Shown piece after piece: positions 10,435-19,406 of a stretch of 64,000 nucleotides of DNA. The stretch lies in assembly GCA_030295235.1 (NCBI GenBank), contig AP026126.1:186001-250000 (forward strand). The letters are read 5' to 3'. Position 1 is the first letter of the stretch; each line of letters starts with the position of its first letter. The DNA is from Fistulifera solaris (Eukaryota > Bacillariophyta > Bacillariophyceae > Naviculales > Stauroneidaceae). The position numbers and the translations under genes were made by a program. The notes below the pieces were generated by a model. It did no database searches. It was not told the DNA's origin and worked only from the letters and a program-made list of their open reading frames with translations.

Positions 10435-11306
10435 ATGGCATTATATAGCGATGTTGACGACGAAGATAATCATAGTTATATGTCTTCCTCATCCGTGCAT
10501 GGTCATCTTCACATGCCTTTTCCCCTGTATTGTGATCAGCGGGATAATGGCCCTGTGTACCACTATCCAAGCTATCCCTATTCATCCATACAGTACTATC
10601 GTGAGCAGGAGCATACCCCTCCTGTCTACATGACCACGACAATTGGTCGACATGACGTGTTATGTGGGCGGGGCGGGGCTACTAACTCCAACAACGGTAA
10701 CAAGGTCTTCCGTCGATTGGTCAAGGAACACAAAGATGAGTATTTAAATGCAAAAAGATCAATAAGCCTGCCATCGCAGCTCGTGTTGTTGAATCTGTGC
10801 GTAGCAAAGGTGGGCATTTTTTACGACAGCATGGGACGTCGCAGGATGGGCGACATATTTACTGGGTCGAAGTAGGAGATGATAAAGCCAAAGAAAAAAC
10901 CTGCCAGGCCTTACGAGAAGGGGCTCCCGCCATTTTACGTCAGCAACGCGCCACGAGATACTCTGCCGTCTATTCGGCGGATGAGGAGGATGAGAAAGTG
11001 ACTGTTGCTCAATTCGGAAATATTGAGGGAGCTTTTGTACATGAAAAGCAAACCGTTTCTGCCACCGATGCGTCTTCATCGGAATCATTATCATCTTCCG
11101 TCGAAGATACAATCCTGAGACCCTGGAAGCGTCTCTTTGTACCCTTGGGCTGGGACTGTGAACCCATCTCTCTTCATCAGCTGCCTCCGGAAGAACGCGA
11201 TTTATATCTCCGTGTATTCTTGCCTCCGTTGCCGGAGGCTCATAAGAAAATCTCGTGTGTTGAAGTAAATCTAGAGAAAATAGTTAAAATGATGTTAGAT
11301 AGTTGA
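10435..11306 (+). CDS. DUF6824-domain protein (diatom-type)
   Basis: ATG 10435 begins an acidic, Tyr/His-rich N-terminus of about 65 residues. The conserved domain follows: HDVLCGRGGATNSNNGN, VFRRLVKEHKDEYLNA, then KPAIAARVVESVRSKGGHFL, YWVEVGDDKAKEKTCQALREGAP. This block is very common in diatom genomes and is known as DUF6824; a DNA-related role has been suspected but is unproven. The first and second halves of the domain lie in different frames. The A5 run at 10752-10756 needs one more A for the domain to read through, so a one-base sequence error is likely. The C-terminal 130 residues are acidic and Ser-rich, with no known domain. Confidence 0.7.
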
Positions 11307-11453
11307 TTGAGCTAGAAACTCCCACTACGACAGAATTGAGAATGTTTCATTCCCGACTTCGCACGACTCGATTTTTGGATCGCACCACCTTCAACAAAAA
11401 TCAGTTGCGCCTTGCAACATGCGTCGAGGAAACGGAACAAAAAAATAGCCAAG

Positions 11454-12464
11454 ATGAATTTTCGTTTTACATCGTCTTTGTTCTACTTTATCGTCTTCCT
11501 TTCGACACCTCATGGCACTTTGGGGCTACTGAACCCATTCAACGCGTTTCCCTCGACACAAACGCTATCCGATGGAAGAAAGACGGCTGAGGATGGAGCA
11601 CGCTTTCTCGAACAACTTCAATTACAATCTCCTACAACACCGAGATTGGCGAAAGCTCGTCTCGAAAAAATTCCTTCTTTGCTAGTAGCTTCGGCACCGT
11701 TAGTATTAAGGGGACTCAGCGGTCTTTTTTGCCTGAATTACAGATTTTCCGTGACAGAACGTGACAACAAGCAATATGCTTATCTGACGTTAGGCGATCG
11801 GCAGACGCAAGAAACAGGTTTCAGCAATATTCCTGAACTACCACTGATTCTTTACGATGATGAGCAGTCTGCATCGTGTCGAATTGTCCGTGAAGCCTGT
11901 TCCATTCTGTCGTTGCCGGTGACATTCCGACCTACCAGTGGAGCCATCTTTCGTTCTGAATTGAAAATCAAGTACGGTGTGAAGCAGGCGCCTTATATGA
12001 TTGATTCGAATACAGGAAAGGAAATTGCGGGTGGTTGTCAGAAGATTCTGGATTATTTATTTCTAAGAAACGGAGGGGGATCCATCCCACAGAATCTAGA
12101 TTCACGTCGGGCGGGTATACTGGCTTCGGCTTGGTTGAGTTTGAATATTGCTAAGCTGTCGGGTTGGAGTCGCCAGACTCGACTGTCAAAGAAAGTGGAA
12201 AAACCTCTTGTTCTTTGGATGTACGAAGGGTCGCCGTTTTGCAAACAAGTGCGCGATCTGTTGAATGCTTTGGAAGTCGAACACACAGTAATATATACAC
12301 CACGAGGGAGTCCAAATCGGCAAAAGCTGTATCTTAAGACAAGGCGTGTCCAATTCCCGTACTTGGAAGATCCAAATACAGGGGTTGCTCTCTTCGAGTC
12401 AGATGCAATCACGGAGTACATCGAAAAAGTGTATGCAGTAAATCTTAAGGTAAAATACATGTAG
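11454..12464 (+). CDS. Secretory/plastid-targeted protein with two GST-N/thioredoxin-fold domains
   Basis: The start is set at ATG 11454 because it begins a clean signal peptide (MNFRFTSSLFYFIVFLS). The 336-residue protein carries two thioredoxin-fold GST N-terminal-like domains. The first is at about residues 130-205 (LPLILYDDEQSASC, VKQAPYMIDSNTG). The second is at about 250-330 (PLVLWMYEGSPFCKQVRDLL, FPYLEDPNTGVALFESDAI, then EYIEKVY). The second has a single-cysteine SPFC site, as in monothiol glutaredoxins. Plants have a similar tandem protein in the chloroplast. Plastid import through the ER is inferred from the leader. It heads a run of three genes with such leaders (to 14134). Confidence 0.7.
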   Translation: MNFRFTSSLFYFIVFLSTPHGTLGLLNPFNAFPSTQTLSDGRKTAEDGARFLEQLQLQSPTTPRLAKARLEKIPSLLVASAPLVLRGLSGLFCLNYRFSVTERDNKQYAYLTLGDRQTQETGFSNIPELPLILYDDEQSASCRIVREACSILSLPVTFRPTSGAIFRSELKIKYGVKQAPYMIDSNTGKEIAGGCQKILDYLFLRNGGGSIPQNLDSRRAGILASAWLSLNIAKLSGWSRQTRLSKKVEKPLVLWMYEGSPFCKQVRDLLNALEVEHTVIYTPRGSPNRQKLYLKTRRVQFPYLEDPNTGVALFESDAITEYIEKVYAVNLKVKYM

Positions 12465-12808
12465 CGAGTGAAGTAGTCTAAGAAGCTTACTAAAATCTTT
12501 GCGCTGAGCTCCGATGCTTTTTATGGGAGCATTAGTTCACAAAGACTTTGCTTTTGATGAATGTCCTTTAAAAACGTAACAGTAACACATAGATTAAACG
12601 CGATACGACAGGGACGGCTGAGAGCAAGACAATAGCCTTAATGTCAATTCGTCTTTCGTCACTCACGACATGACACATGACACACGACTGCAAGATAAAT
12701 GAATCATCATCATCATCAACAACAAAAAAAAAAACAAAGCGAAAAGCGAAATTAACCTTGCTTTTTTTATTCGTGTTCATTATTTTTGTGCATTGTTAAA
12801 TAATCACA
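12465..12808. other. Intergenic region with simple repeats
   Basis: 344 bases. Contains a short CAT/CAA microsatellite and an A-rich run at about 12703-12737. No gene seen. Confidence 0.4.
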
Positions 12809-13500
12809 ATGATATCCGCTGCTAACATTCTCCTTATTATCCTGGCGAGCTTTCTGGGCGACATTTCGGCTTTTACAATTCCTTCCCCAACGACGGTACA
12901 TTCCGACTTTCGACGAAGTAGGTCACTTGGTGCAACGGGGGATCCTATTCGTGCAGCGACCGGCATTCGACCATCCTTACATCCCGTTACCATCAACGCG
13001 ATTGCCGAGGCGTTACGACAAAGAGCCAAACCGTCCGGTGATCCACTCAGAGGCGTGGCACCGTTGGAAATCGCACAAGCTGCGGGCAAACTCGCGATCG
13101 AGGCGATAGTGCAACGACAAAAACCAGTGCACAAGATGGCATGCAACTAACGCGTGAAGAAGAGCAGACTATTGCGGGTCGTGTTGTCGGTGTGGTGATG
13201 CGGTTTGACGAGCTAGAAGGTGTTTTGAGAGAGAAGTGCCAATCCGTGGGCTGGATTGCCAAATATCAGGAGTGGTCAAGTTTCGGTCTTTTGGCGGAGG
13301 AAAACACGAAAGCTGTGGATGAACAGATATTGACGGATCCTTTGTTTTGCATGAATCGAGCTGAATGTCTTCTGGCCTTGTTCTTATCACGCGTGGAAGT
13401 TCCTTCTCTTTTACAATCCAAACAACACGTACCTGGGGGCTCATCTGTTGATTTCATAGATTCGGATCGACTAGATGTCTTGCTAGATAAATATCAATAG
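12809..13500 (+). CDS. Putative plastid-targeted protein of unknown function
   Basis: The N-terminus MISAANILLIILASFLGDISAF is a signal peptide ending in ISAF-T. This resembles the diatom ASAFAP plastid motif, whose conserved Phe follows the cleavage site. The mature part is helical and alanine-rich (AIAEALRQRAKP, then APLEIAQAAGKLAIEAIV). It continues into an acidic second half (QLTREEEQTIAGRVVGVVMRFDELE) with a Trp/Cys-containing segment and ends at TAG 13498-13500. The halves are in different frames. The A5 run at 13119-13123 needs one more A to give QRQKTSAQDGMQLTREE. Total about 230 residues. Not recognised; it lies between two other plastid-leader genes. Confidence 0.6.
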
Positions 13501-13582
13501 TAAGTAAAGAATGGCCAAGAATCAAGGCTAAATGCTGCGGCCTTCAGTTTTAGTTTTCTGGTACCGCTACGATTTACTAGTG

Positions 13583-13590
13583 TGACGTCA
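13583..13590. promoter_or_regulatory. Full CRE palindrome TGACGTCA upstream of the parvulin gene
   Basis: A perfect 8-base CRE/bZIP site 40 bases before ATG 13631. In diatoms, TGACGT-type elements mediate CO2/cAMP responses at carbonic anhydrase genes through bZIP factors. Function at this gene is inference from the motif and its position. Confidence 0.35.
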
Positions 13591-13630
13591 GCATCACATA
13601 GGCGCGCAATCGTTGTTTTAATTTTTGACG

Positions 13631-14134
13631 ATGAAAACGACAAACAATGACAGCCCCGCACTTTTCATGACGATGATGCCATTAAAGCAAAATATTTTCT
13701 TTTTTCTCGTTACGCTCTTGTGCGTAGCCAACCGGGTCACTTCTTTTGTTAGCAAAGCCCCGCAACATGAGAGAACGTGTTCTAGCTTGAACATGAACTT
13801 TTTAGAAAATGCCCAAAACTTTCTCAAATCCTTTTCACGACGTGCCGAAGCCTCGCACATTCTCATCAAAGGTGGAGGTGCGGAGACAGAATTCAAGCTA
13901 CAGGACTTAAAGCAAGAAATTGACAATAGCCCGGTCAAATTTGTGGCCGCGGCGGCTCAATATTCTGAGTGTCCGTCTGCCCAGCGTGGTGGCAATTTGG
14001 GTAGCTTCGGACCTGGTGCTATGGTGAAAGAGTTTGATCAAGTTGTGTTCAATGAAGCCGTGGGACAAGTACATGGGCCCATTCGAACACAGTTCGGCTA
14101 TCATTTAATCTACATTCATGAGCGAAGTGACTGA
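13631..14134 (+). CDS. Parvulin-type peptidyl-prolyl isomerase, plastid/secretory leader
   Basis: A 167-residue protein. The N-terminus has a hydrophobic signal (NIFFFLVTLLCVANRVTSF) ending in TSF-V, compatible with diatom plastid import. The C-terminal 90 residues are a parvulin rotamase domain: EASHILIKGG, YSECPSAQRGGNLGSFGPG, MVKEFDQVVF, then GPIRTQFGYHLIYIHERSD. This order and the terminal FGYHLI are typical of single-domain parvulins, which isomerise X-Pro bonds. A role in protein folding in the plastid or secretory path is inferred. The frame has no ATG before 13631. A CRE site lies 40 bases upstream. Confidence 0.85.
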   Translation: MKTTNNDSPALFMTMMPLKQNIFFFLVTLLCVANRVTSFVSKAPQHERTCSSLNMNFLENAQNFLKSFSRRAEASHILIKGGGAETEFKLQDLKQEIDNSPVKFVAAAAQYSECPSAQRGGNLGSFGPGAMVKEFDQVVFNEAVGQVHGPIRTQFGYHLIYIHERSD

Positions 14135-14458
14135 TGAGCTTCATCGAAAAATGCTTGCTATGCGATAAACATATTTAACCTTCAACCAACCGATCGCACC
14201 ATGTTTTTAAAAAATTAAGTGCACCATTCTTGTTGTCATGAAAGACTAGAAGAAGTAGTCTTCCATGTTTTTGTTGAAGCTATTGATTCCGACTACAGAG
14301 TACGCCGTTTTTTTTATTCACACTGCCCCCCTAGCTCTGTCTGTCCTCCGCTGCTATTTTATTTCGAGCCGATCAATCAAAATACTCGGAGTAGTGATTT
14401 TACAAGTACATGTACGGACACATTTTTTTGACCACGATATAACGAAGCCAACGCGACC
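14135..14458. other. Intergenic region
   Basis: 324 bases upstream of the GT25-like gene. A short upstream ORF (ATG about 14410) ends before the main ATG. Nothing else was recognised. Confidence 0.4.
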
Positions 14459-15535
14459 ATGACCCGCCCCATACGAGTTTTAGTTATCAGTGGAGGTGGT
14501 GAACGAAAAGCTACGTTGGAAGAACTCTTTGCACAAGATGATCGGTGGGATGTCACCTGGACGGCGGGGATTGCGAGCCGTTCTTTACGAGGAAGGCAAA
14601 GTTGTTTAGAGCACTTGCATCAAGCTGGTCTCCTACCGTCGGAAGAATGGGATGTGATTTCACAAGTACCTCCGAGTGAGCTCTGGGAAACGATGAAACA
14701 AAGGATTCCACTGTCGTCTCCGAACGAAGAGCAGGATAATAAAAGACCGAAAGAACATTACAGTTTCGAGTTTTGGAACAAATCCAAAACGGTCAATAGA
14801 GGAAGATCTGTCTTGGGATGCTTATTGGCACATCTAGTAGCAATGAAGCAGTTTGTTGGAGGCAATTTTGATGTCTTGTTAGAAGACAATGTGCGCTGGA
14901 CGAAAGATGCCGTAGATCAACTGGTAGAGTTATGTCAGAGTGAGGACGTGAGGGCGCAACGAGGCGACTTGCTCTACTACGGCTGGCTAGGAAGTAAGGT
15001 GAATATAGAATGGCTTTTTCAGCATTTTATCACGAATTCAGATGAAGCCGTCGTGCCGTTTCCGACGACACAAGATATTGAACGAACCGTGGGCTTGAAC
15101 AATAGCGACAAACAACATCCGGGCGGTACACCCCTGTGGGGTATGTATGCCTACTGGATCTCCAAGCAAGGGTATGAAGCGATCATGGAGGTTCTTCGAC
15201 GGGATATTGGGTCAATGTTATGGAAAGGCAAACGAATGAGATATTACTCCGTCAAACCAGCAGACAAGATTTTTCCAAGAAGTTTACAAAAGCACAATTT
15301 GGATGTGCGAATCGTCACCCGACCCCTCTTTTTTCGTGCTCCTATGCTGTACAGTCGGATACACCCACAATGGGATGCTCTCTTTTGCGAAAGTACCACC
15401 GTTCAATTAAATGGCAGTGGTCGCGATTGGTTCGATCTTTTGTTAACTCCTCGTGAAATGAACGTTGTCGATTTATACAAGGAAACTGGCGAATGGAAAC
15501 GTTTAGAAGATGAAGAGCCACAAGACGAAGATTAG
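14459..15535 (+). CDS. Glycosyltransferase family 25-like protein
   Basis: A 358-residue intact frame from ATG 14459. It resembles family 25 (LPS/collagen galactosyltransferase-like) enzymes. It starts VLVISGGGERKATLEELF, has GCLLAHLVAMKQF followed by FDVLLEDNVRW (the acidic motif that usually binds metal-sugar nucleotide, here EDN rather than EDD), and then GTPLWGMYAYWISKQGYEAI. There is no signal peptide or membrane anchor at the N-terminus, unusual for a eukaryotic member. Donor and acceptor are unknown. It converges with homogentisate dioxygenase, leaving only 36 bases between the stops. Confidence 0.6.
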   Translation: MTRPIRVLVISGGGERKATLEELFAQDDRWDVTWTAGIASRSLRGRQSCLEHLHQAGLLPSEEWDVISQVPPSELWETMKQRIPLSSPNEEQDNKRPKEHYSFEFWNKSKTVNRGRSVLGCLLAHLVAMKQFVGGNFDVLLEDNVRWTKDAVDQLVELCQSEDVRAQRGDLLYYGWLGSKVNIEWLFQHFITNSDEAVVPFPTTQDIERTVGLNNSDKQHPGGTPLWGMYAYWISKQGYEAIMEVLRRDIGSMLWKGKRMRYYSVKPADKIFPRSLQKHNLDVRIVTRPLFFRAPMLYSRIHPQWDALFCESTTVQLNGSGRDWFDLLLTPREMNVVDLYKETGEWKRLEDEEPQDED

Positions 15536-15571
15536 TTATGCAACGGAAATTTGCTTATGGTTTCAGTCTAC

Positions 15572-17023
15572 CTATTCAGTATTTGGTTGATGACGGCTTT
15601 CGAGTACATTCCATCCTGTAAACTGATCCGCGAGATCTTGCCAACAAGCCATGTAATCTGTATCCAACTGTGTCTCCTCCAATGGCGCAACTTGCAAAGA
15701 CAAGCTCGTCTCAAACATGAAAGCCAGCCCGCCCTCGAATTTAGCTGGAGTTTTGCATTCGTCTTGGACCGCCTTGTCGTACGATTCTCGATCCGGGCCG
15801 TGGGGTGTCATGCAATTATGCAACGAAGCGCCACCCGGCTGAAAACCCGCTTTGGCGTCATACGATCCAGAAATTAAACCCATAAACTCGGACATGGTGT
15901 TGCGATGAAACCACGGAGGGCGAAACGTGTTTTCGTCGGTTGCCATTATGCGTGGAGGGAAAATTACAAAGTCTGCCAGAGCAGTTCCTGTATGGTCACT
16001 GGGACACGTTAAAACTGTGTAGATACTGGGATCTAAATGATCGTATGTGACCGAGTTGATTGCGCAAAACTTGGTCAAGTCATCTGTAACGCAAAAAAAG
16101 GCTGGTGTTAGACTAGTTTTTTTTTCTCGCGCAGATCATCTAATTTCGAGAATGAACATACATTTGTATGGCAAATAGTTTCCGTGCCATGCCACAACAT
16201 TGAATGGAGAATGATCTGATTGCTTCATGTACAGTTTGGAATGTATCTTGCAATAAATTGTCGATGGCCGACGGTAGTCCTCTCTGGATAACACACAGTG
16301 AGCTATGGGGTAGTGAAAGTCACGTGCATTCGCCAAACCGTTCGACCCGATCGGCCCAAGTTCCGGTAATTGAAAGCCTCCATTGTACACCTCCAAAACG
16401 TATCCGCGAGAAGCACTGTTTAAATCCACGTTAAAAACGAAACCACGGGGAATGACAATAATTTCATTGGGTTGCACTTGGAATCGACCGACTTCAGTTT
16501 GAATCCGTAGCTCGCCATGTTGAGGAACAATTAGAAAATCTCCGTCGCTATTATAGAAATTGGTATCATCCATGCCTTTTCCGCATATATATATATAGAT
16601 AGCCAAGCCATTCTTGGTGATAGGATCCCCCGCCGCGCACATTAGTTTCATCCCAGTAAGGAACGTATGCTGATCGGCTTGCTCCATAGATGCCGGTTTC
16701 CACCGCAGCGGATCCACTTGTGCATGGCACTCCGAAGGAGCTATCCCGCCGAAAAAATGACCCGTGTCTTCTGCAGCGGATACAACGACACTGGGTTGAA
16801 TTCGGTACAACCAAACTCGACGATTTTCTGCTCGGGGTGCGGTAAAGGCCGTTCCTGACAATTGTTCTGTGTAGAGTTGAAACGGAACCAATCGAGGATT
16901 GTTTCGTCCTGTGGGCAAAGCACCAGGAACGCATTCACTCTCAAAGGAATTTCCAAATCCAGTTTGATACGAAATCCCATCTTGTTCAATGATGGTACCG
17001 CGTCGCGACAATGGATTGCTCAT
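15572..17023 (-). CDS. HGD: Homogentisate 1,2-dioxygenase, two exons
   Basis: The exons are 17023-16162 and 16083-15572, with a 78-base GT-AG intron. The 457-residue product matches the human enzyme (445) along its whole length. It starts with [12 protein letters not shown] and [14 protein letters not shown], followed by [23 protein letters not shown] and [15 protein letters not shown]. The iron ligands sit in [12 protein letters not shown] (His, Glu) and MTPHGPD (His). It opens the homogentisate ring to maleylacetoacetate in tyrosine degradation, so it competes with tocopherol and plastoquinone synthesis for homogentisate. An AT microsatellite at about 16585-16597 codes for YIYI inside the conserved NGLAI segment. 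No targeting signal is evident from ATG 17023. Confidence 0.95.
16084..16161 (-). other. Intron of the homogentisate dioxygenase gene
   Basis: 78 nt, donor GTATGT, acceptor TTACAG. Splicing restores [19 protein letters not shown]-type sequence. Confidence 0.88.
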
Positions 17024-17395
17024 TCGTTTGGTTTGGACGAAATTGTACTCCGGTCGTCGTGAAATGTTTGAAGTTTTTTTTGCTCGATATATCTTTGAGA
17101 AAGAAAAACAAAACGCGTTAATCTGTCTAAAGTGATACCCCGGTATTGCCTCTTTTTCTTGCAAACGTTGTTGGAAAGATCAAGTGTTGTGGATGAAAGC
17201 ATTCTGACAGCCCGAACACATCCATCATCCATCATCATGGTTGAAGGCTTCTCTCATCGAACTTATTCCCCCTGGAGATACAGACAACGCCAGAGTGACG
17301 TCATGTACGTAAAGCACAATAGGTCGCCGTTTTCGTTCGAGGTAGAATTAATGAACTATGTACTTGTAGTTATTGACTAACAACACCTGTTTACA
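17024..17395. other. Upstream region of HGD / 3' region of the ankyrin gene
   Basis: 372 bases. Holds a perfect TGACGTCA at 17296-17303, about 275 bases upstream of the HGD start. No gene seen. Confidence 0.4.
17296..17303. promoter_or_regulatory. CRE palindrome TGACGTCA upstream of HGD
   Basis: A perfect CRE/bZIP site 273 bases upstream of ATG 17023 on the minus strand. The motif is seen directly; CO2/cAMP regulation is inference from diatom bZIP/CRE knowledge. Confidence 0.3.
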
Positions 17396-18051
17396 TTAAA
17401 ATCGACTATCCAACTCTTTCCAAATATAACTGACCACTTCCTGCAAACAAAACGACAAACTTTGCGCTAATTGAAGACGCGTGCAACCATTTCCGTTCCG
17501 ACGTTTGATATGGTTAGGATTGAAAAAATTCAAATGATGGATGGTTTTGAGAGCGGCGCTATGGATGACTGCCGTATGTAACGGCGTGTTTCCGTGTCGA
17601 TTGACCAGTGTTGCTACACTGGGTCGCTGTAAAAGCATCATGTCTACCGAAACGGTATCGTTTGGTTGGTGTCGTAGCAAAATGTGTAAGGAAGTCAGAT
17701 TCGAATGCTCTTGCTATCGAATGGCAAGGGCATCAAAGGTAGTGAGCATTTCTGGAGCTGCTGTGGCAAGAAGTTTAATCACTTTTTGGTGACTGGTTCC
17801 ATTCCTTCTTTTTGGAGTATTTTCATGAATGCCTCGGAAGGTGCTCCAAATACAGAGGCCACATGTAGACTCATATTTTTATTGGAGTCGATGGGGATGC
17901 TCGTTTGCTTGGTGCGTGCCAACTCTTTCAAAGACTCGAAAGGTAAAACCCGTTTCTTCAAGGGAAGTGAGGTATTTGACAGTCCAATATGGGACATGCT
18001 ATTCATCGATACGAATCGAGTCTGCGTTGTTGAAAGATCACCTTGTGTCAT
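17396..18051 (-). pseudogene. Small ankyrin-repeat protein gene, damaged or mis-sequenced
   Basis: On the minus strand an ATG at 18051 begins a 90-codon frame with an ankyrin-like start (NMSLHVASVFGAPSEAFMKIL). The homologous continuation (VIKLLATAAPEMLTTFDALAIR, then HSNLTSLHILLRH, VNRHGNTPLHTAVIHSAALKTIHHL) is in another frame. The A5 run (T5 on plus, 17783-17787) is one base short, as elsewhere in this window. However, there is also an in-frame TAG (plus 17714-17716) between AIR and QEHSNL. Two lesions make true decay plausible. The family is typical of diatoms: short proteins with two or three ankyrin repeats of unknown partner. Confidence 0.55.
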
Positions 18052-18544
18052 GGTCGAACGGAGTCCATCATCTGTGTCTCACCCACTACTCTCTCTCATT
18101 ACTCATCAATCGTCACTCATCACTCATCACATGACCGATGATTGCGTAAATGAGTGACGAGTCACGTAGATGTGCTACAAACCTTTTTGGAAGAGCGACG
18201 TTGATCAAACACGAGTGATGAACGAGACCGAGTGCCAATGGTGATGATGATCATCCCTTGTCATTGAACATTGAGCAGTCAGCATACTCCGTACATCGAG
18301 TCCAGACGAAAAGTCCCGGGGTTTCCGATTCCCGAGCTGGCAATGTCAAGCTGTCAACATCGTTACACTTCGTTTTTACGGATCAGATAGCAGCGACGTC
18401 GGAATTCGGAAAAGGTGCGCGATAAAACTCGATGCTTTAAGCGACTCCTCATTCACGTTAGAAAAACTCCTAGAAACGCAATCAAAGACAATGATCGTTC
18501 AATACAGAAACAAGCTCTTAATTAATACAACTTCATCAGGTCGT
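18052..18544. other. Intergenic region with a TCACTCA-type simple repeat
   Basis: About 490 bases. At 18090-18130 the word ACTCATC/ACTCATT repeats about six times, an imperfect heptamer repeat. No gene seen. Confidence 0.45.
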
Positions 18545-18892
18545 CTATGCGGATCTTGCAGTCGAGCAACATCGTTCTGGTTCCACCTTTGCGAAAGAGT
18601 GTTGGACGTCCAGTAATTGAAGGCGACGGTGCACATTCTTTTGCAGCTGTCGTGCTTCTGTTAAATGTTCCAGCCCTAAAAACGTTTGCCCTTTCGATTC
18701 GTGGAATTTTCCAATGCGTTTGAGCTCCAGTAAAGTATGGCACACTCGAAGGATTTTGTCGTAATCCGATTTCGTGTACCAAACATCGTGCTTGTATTGG
18801 GAAGGTACTTTTTGAACCGCGTGCACGCGCACTGTTTGGTCAAATGTGACCGAGGGTCTTGATGAACGACGTGTTGATGCAGACATCGACAT
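18545..18892 (-). CDS. Conserved diatom-type hypothetical protein, 115 residues
   Basis: An intact ORF with two in-frame ATGs (18892, 18886). The sequence runs SVTFDQTVRVHAVQKVPSQY, a WYTKSDYDKIL segment, then a helical stretch (ELKRIGKFHES) and GLEHLTEARQLQKNVHRR. This order (V-x-F, basic V-rich stretch, Y-x-x-x-x-WYT, helix, GLE) is a recurring diatom family with no known biochemical role. The protein at 6980-7570 has a similar order. It is small, hydrophilic and lacks a leader, so cytosolic or nuclear location is inferred. It is divergent from the sterol reductase gene at 19407 across about 514 bases. Confidence 0.65.
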   Translation of the reverse strand: MSMSASTRRSSRPSVTFDQTVRVHAVQKVPSQYKHDVWYTKSDYDKILRVCHTLLELKRIGKFHESKGQTFLGLEHLTEARQLQKNVHRRLQLLDVQHSFAKVEPERCCSTARSA

Positions 18893-19406
18893 TATGAAAA
18901 TGAATAGCTATGAATTTGATTTGCTTCGGATGGTGAGTGTGTGTGAGACCGTTTATTTTTTGGAGAGCAAGTCGAAGGATTGAGAAGTGAGAAGAGAGCA
19001 GGGTTTTCTTGTTTGGATTCTCATCTGTGTCCAGGCCGCATTCTTTGTTATCCTCGCGGGCAACGCGAGAGAAAAGTCGTGTTTAACGCAAAGCTTTTAC
19101 TGGTAGGTTTTTGAATTGAAAGAAGTGACACTTTCGGAAGCTTTTTCCAAGTTCTGTGTTCTTCCGCTTATAAACATTATACAAAAACCATTGTTGATTT
19201 TGACATTCGAGTCCCGGAAGTTTGGATCCCGAGCAGTTGATCATCTTTAAAAAACCTGCCGGCGCGAAATCGAGGAGTCAGCAATGACATGTGCTCGCAC
19301 ACGACATTTCGCTCGAGCTCGACTGGACGAGCAATTTAGAGAACGCATGGGTTGTCATTGGAGGAAATATCTTTAGTATTGCTGATCGATCCCTTTTCGC
19401 TCAACG
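18893..19406. other. Divergent intergenic region (hypothetical / sterol reductase)
   Basis: 514 bases of shared upstream DNA between two divergent genes. No specific motif recognised. Confidence 0.4.

Noticed and set aside
10752-10756. Programmed -1 frameshifting at an A-rich site in the DUF6824 gene
   Set aside because: No canonical slippery heptamer or downstream structure, and similar lesions elsewhere go in both directions; sequence error fits better.
18090-18130. Possible CRISPR-like or regulatory array
   Set aside because: Only a short imperfect heptamer simple repeat without spacers.
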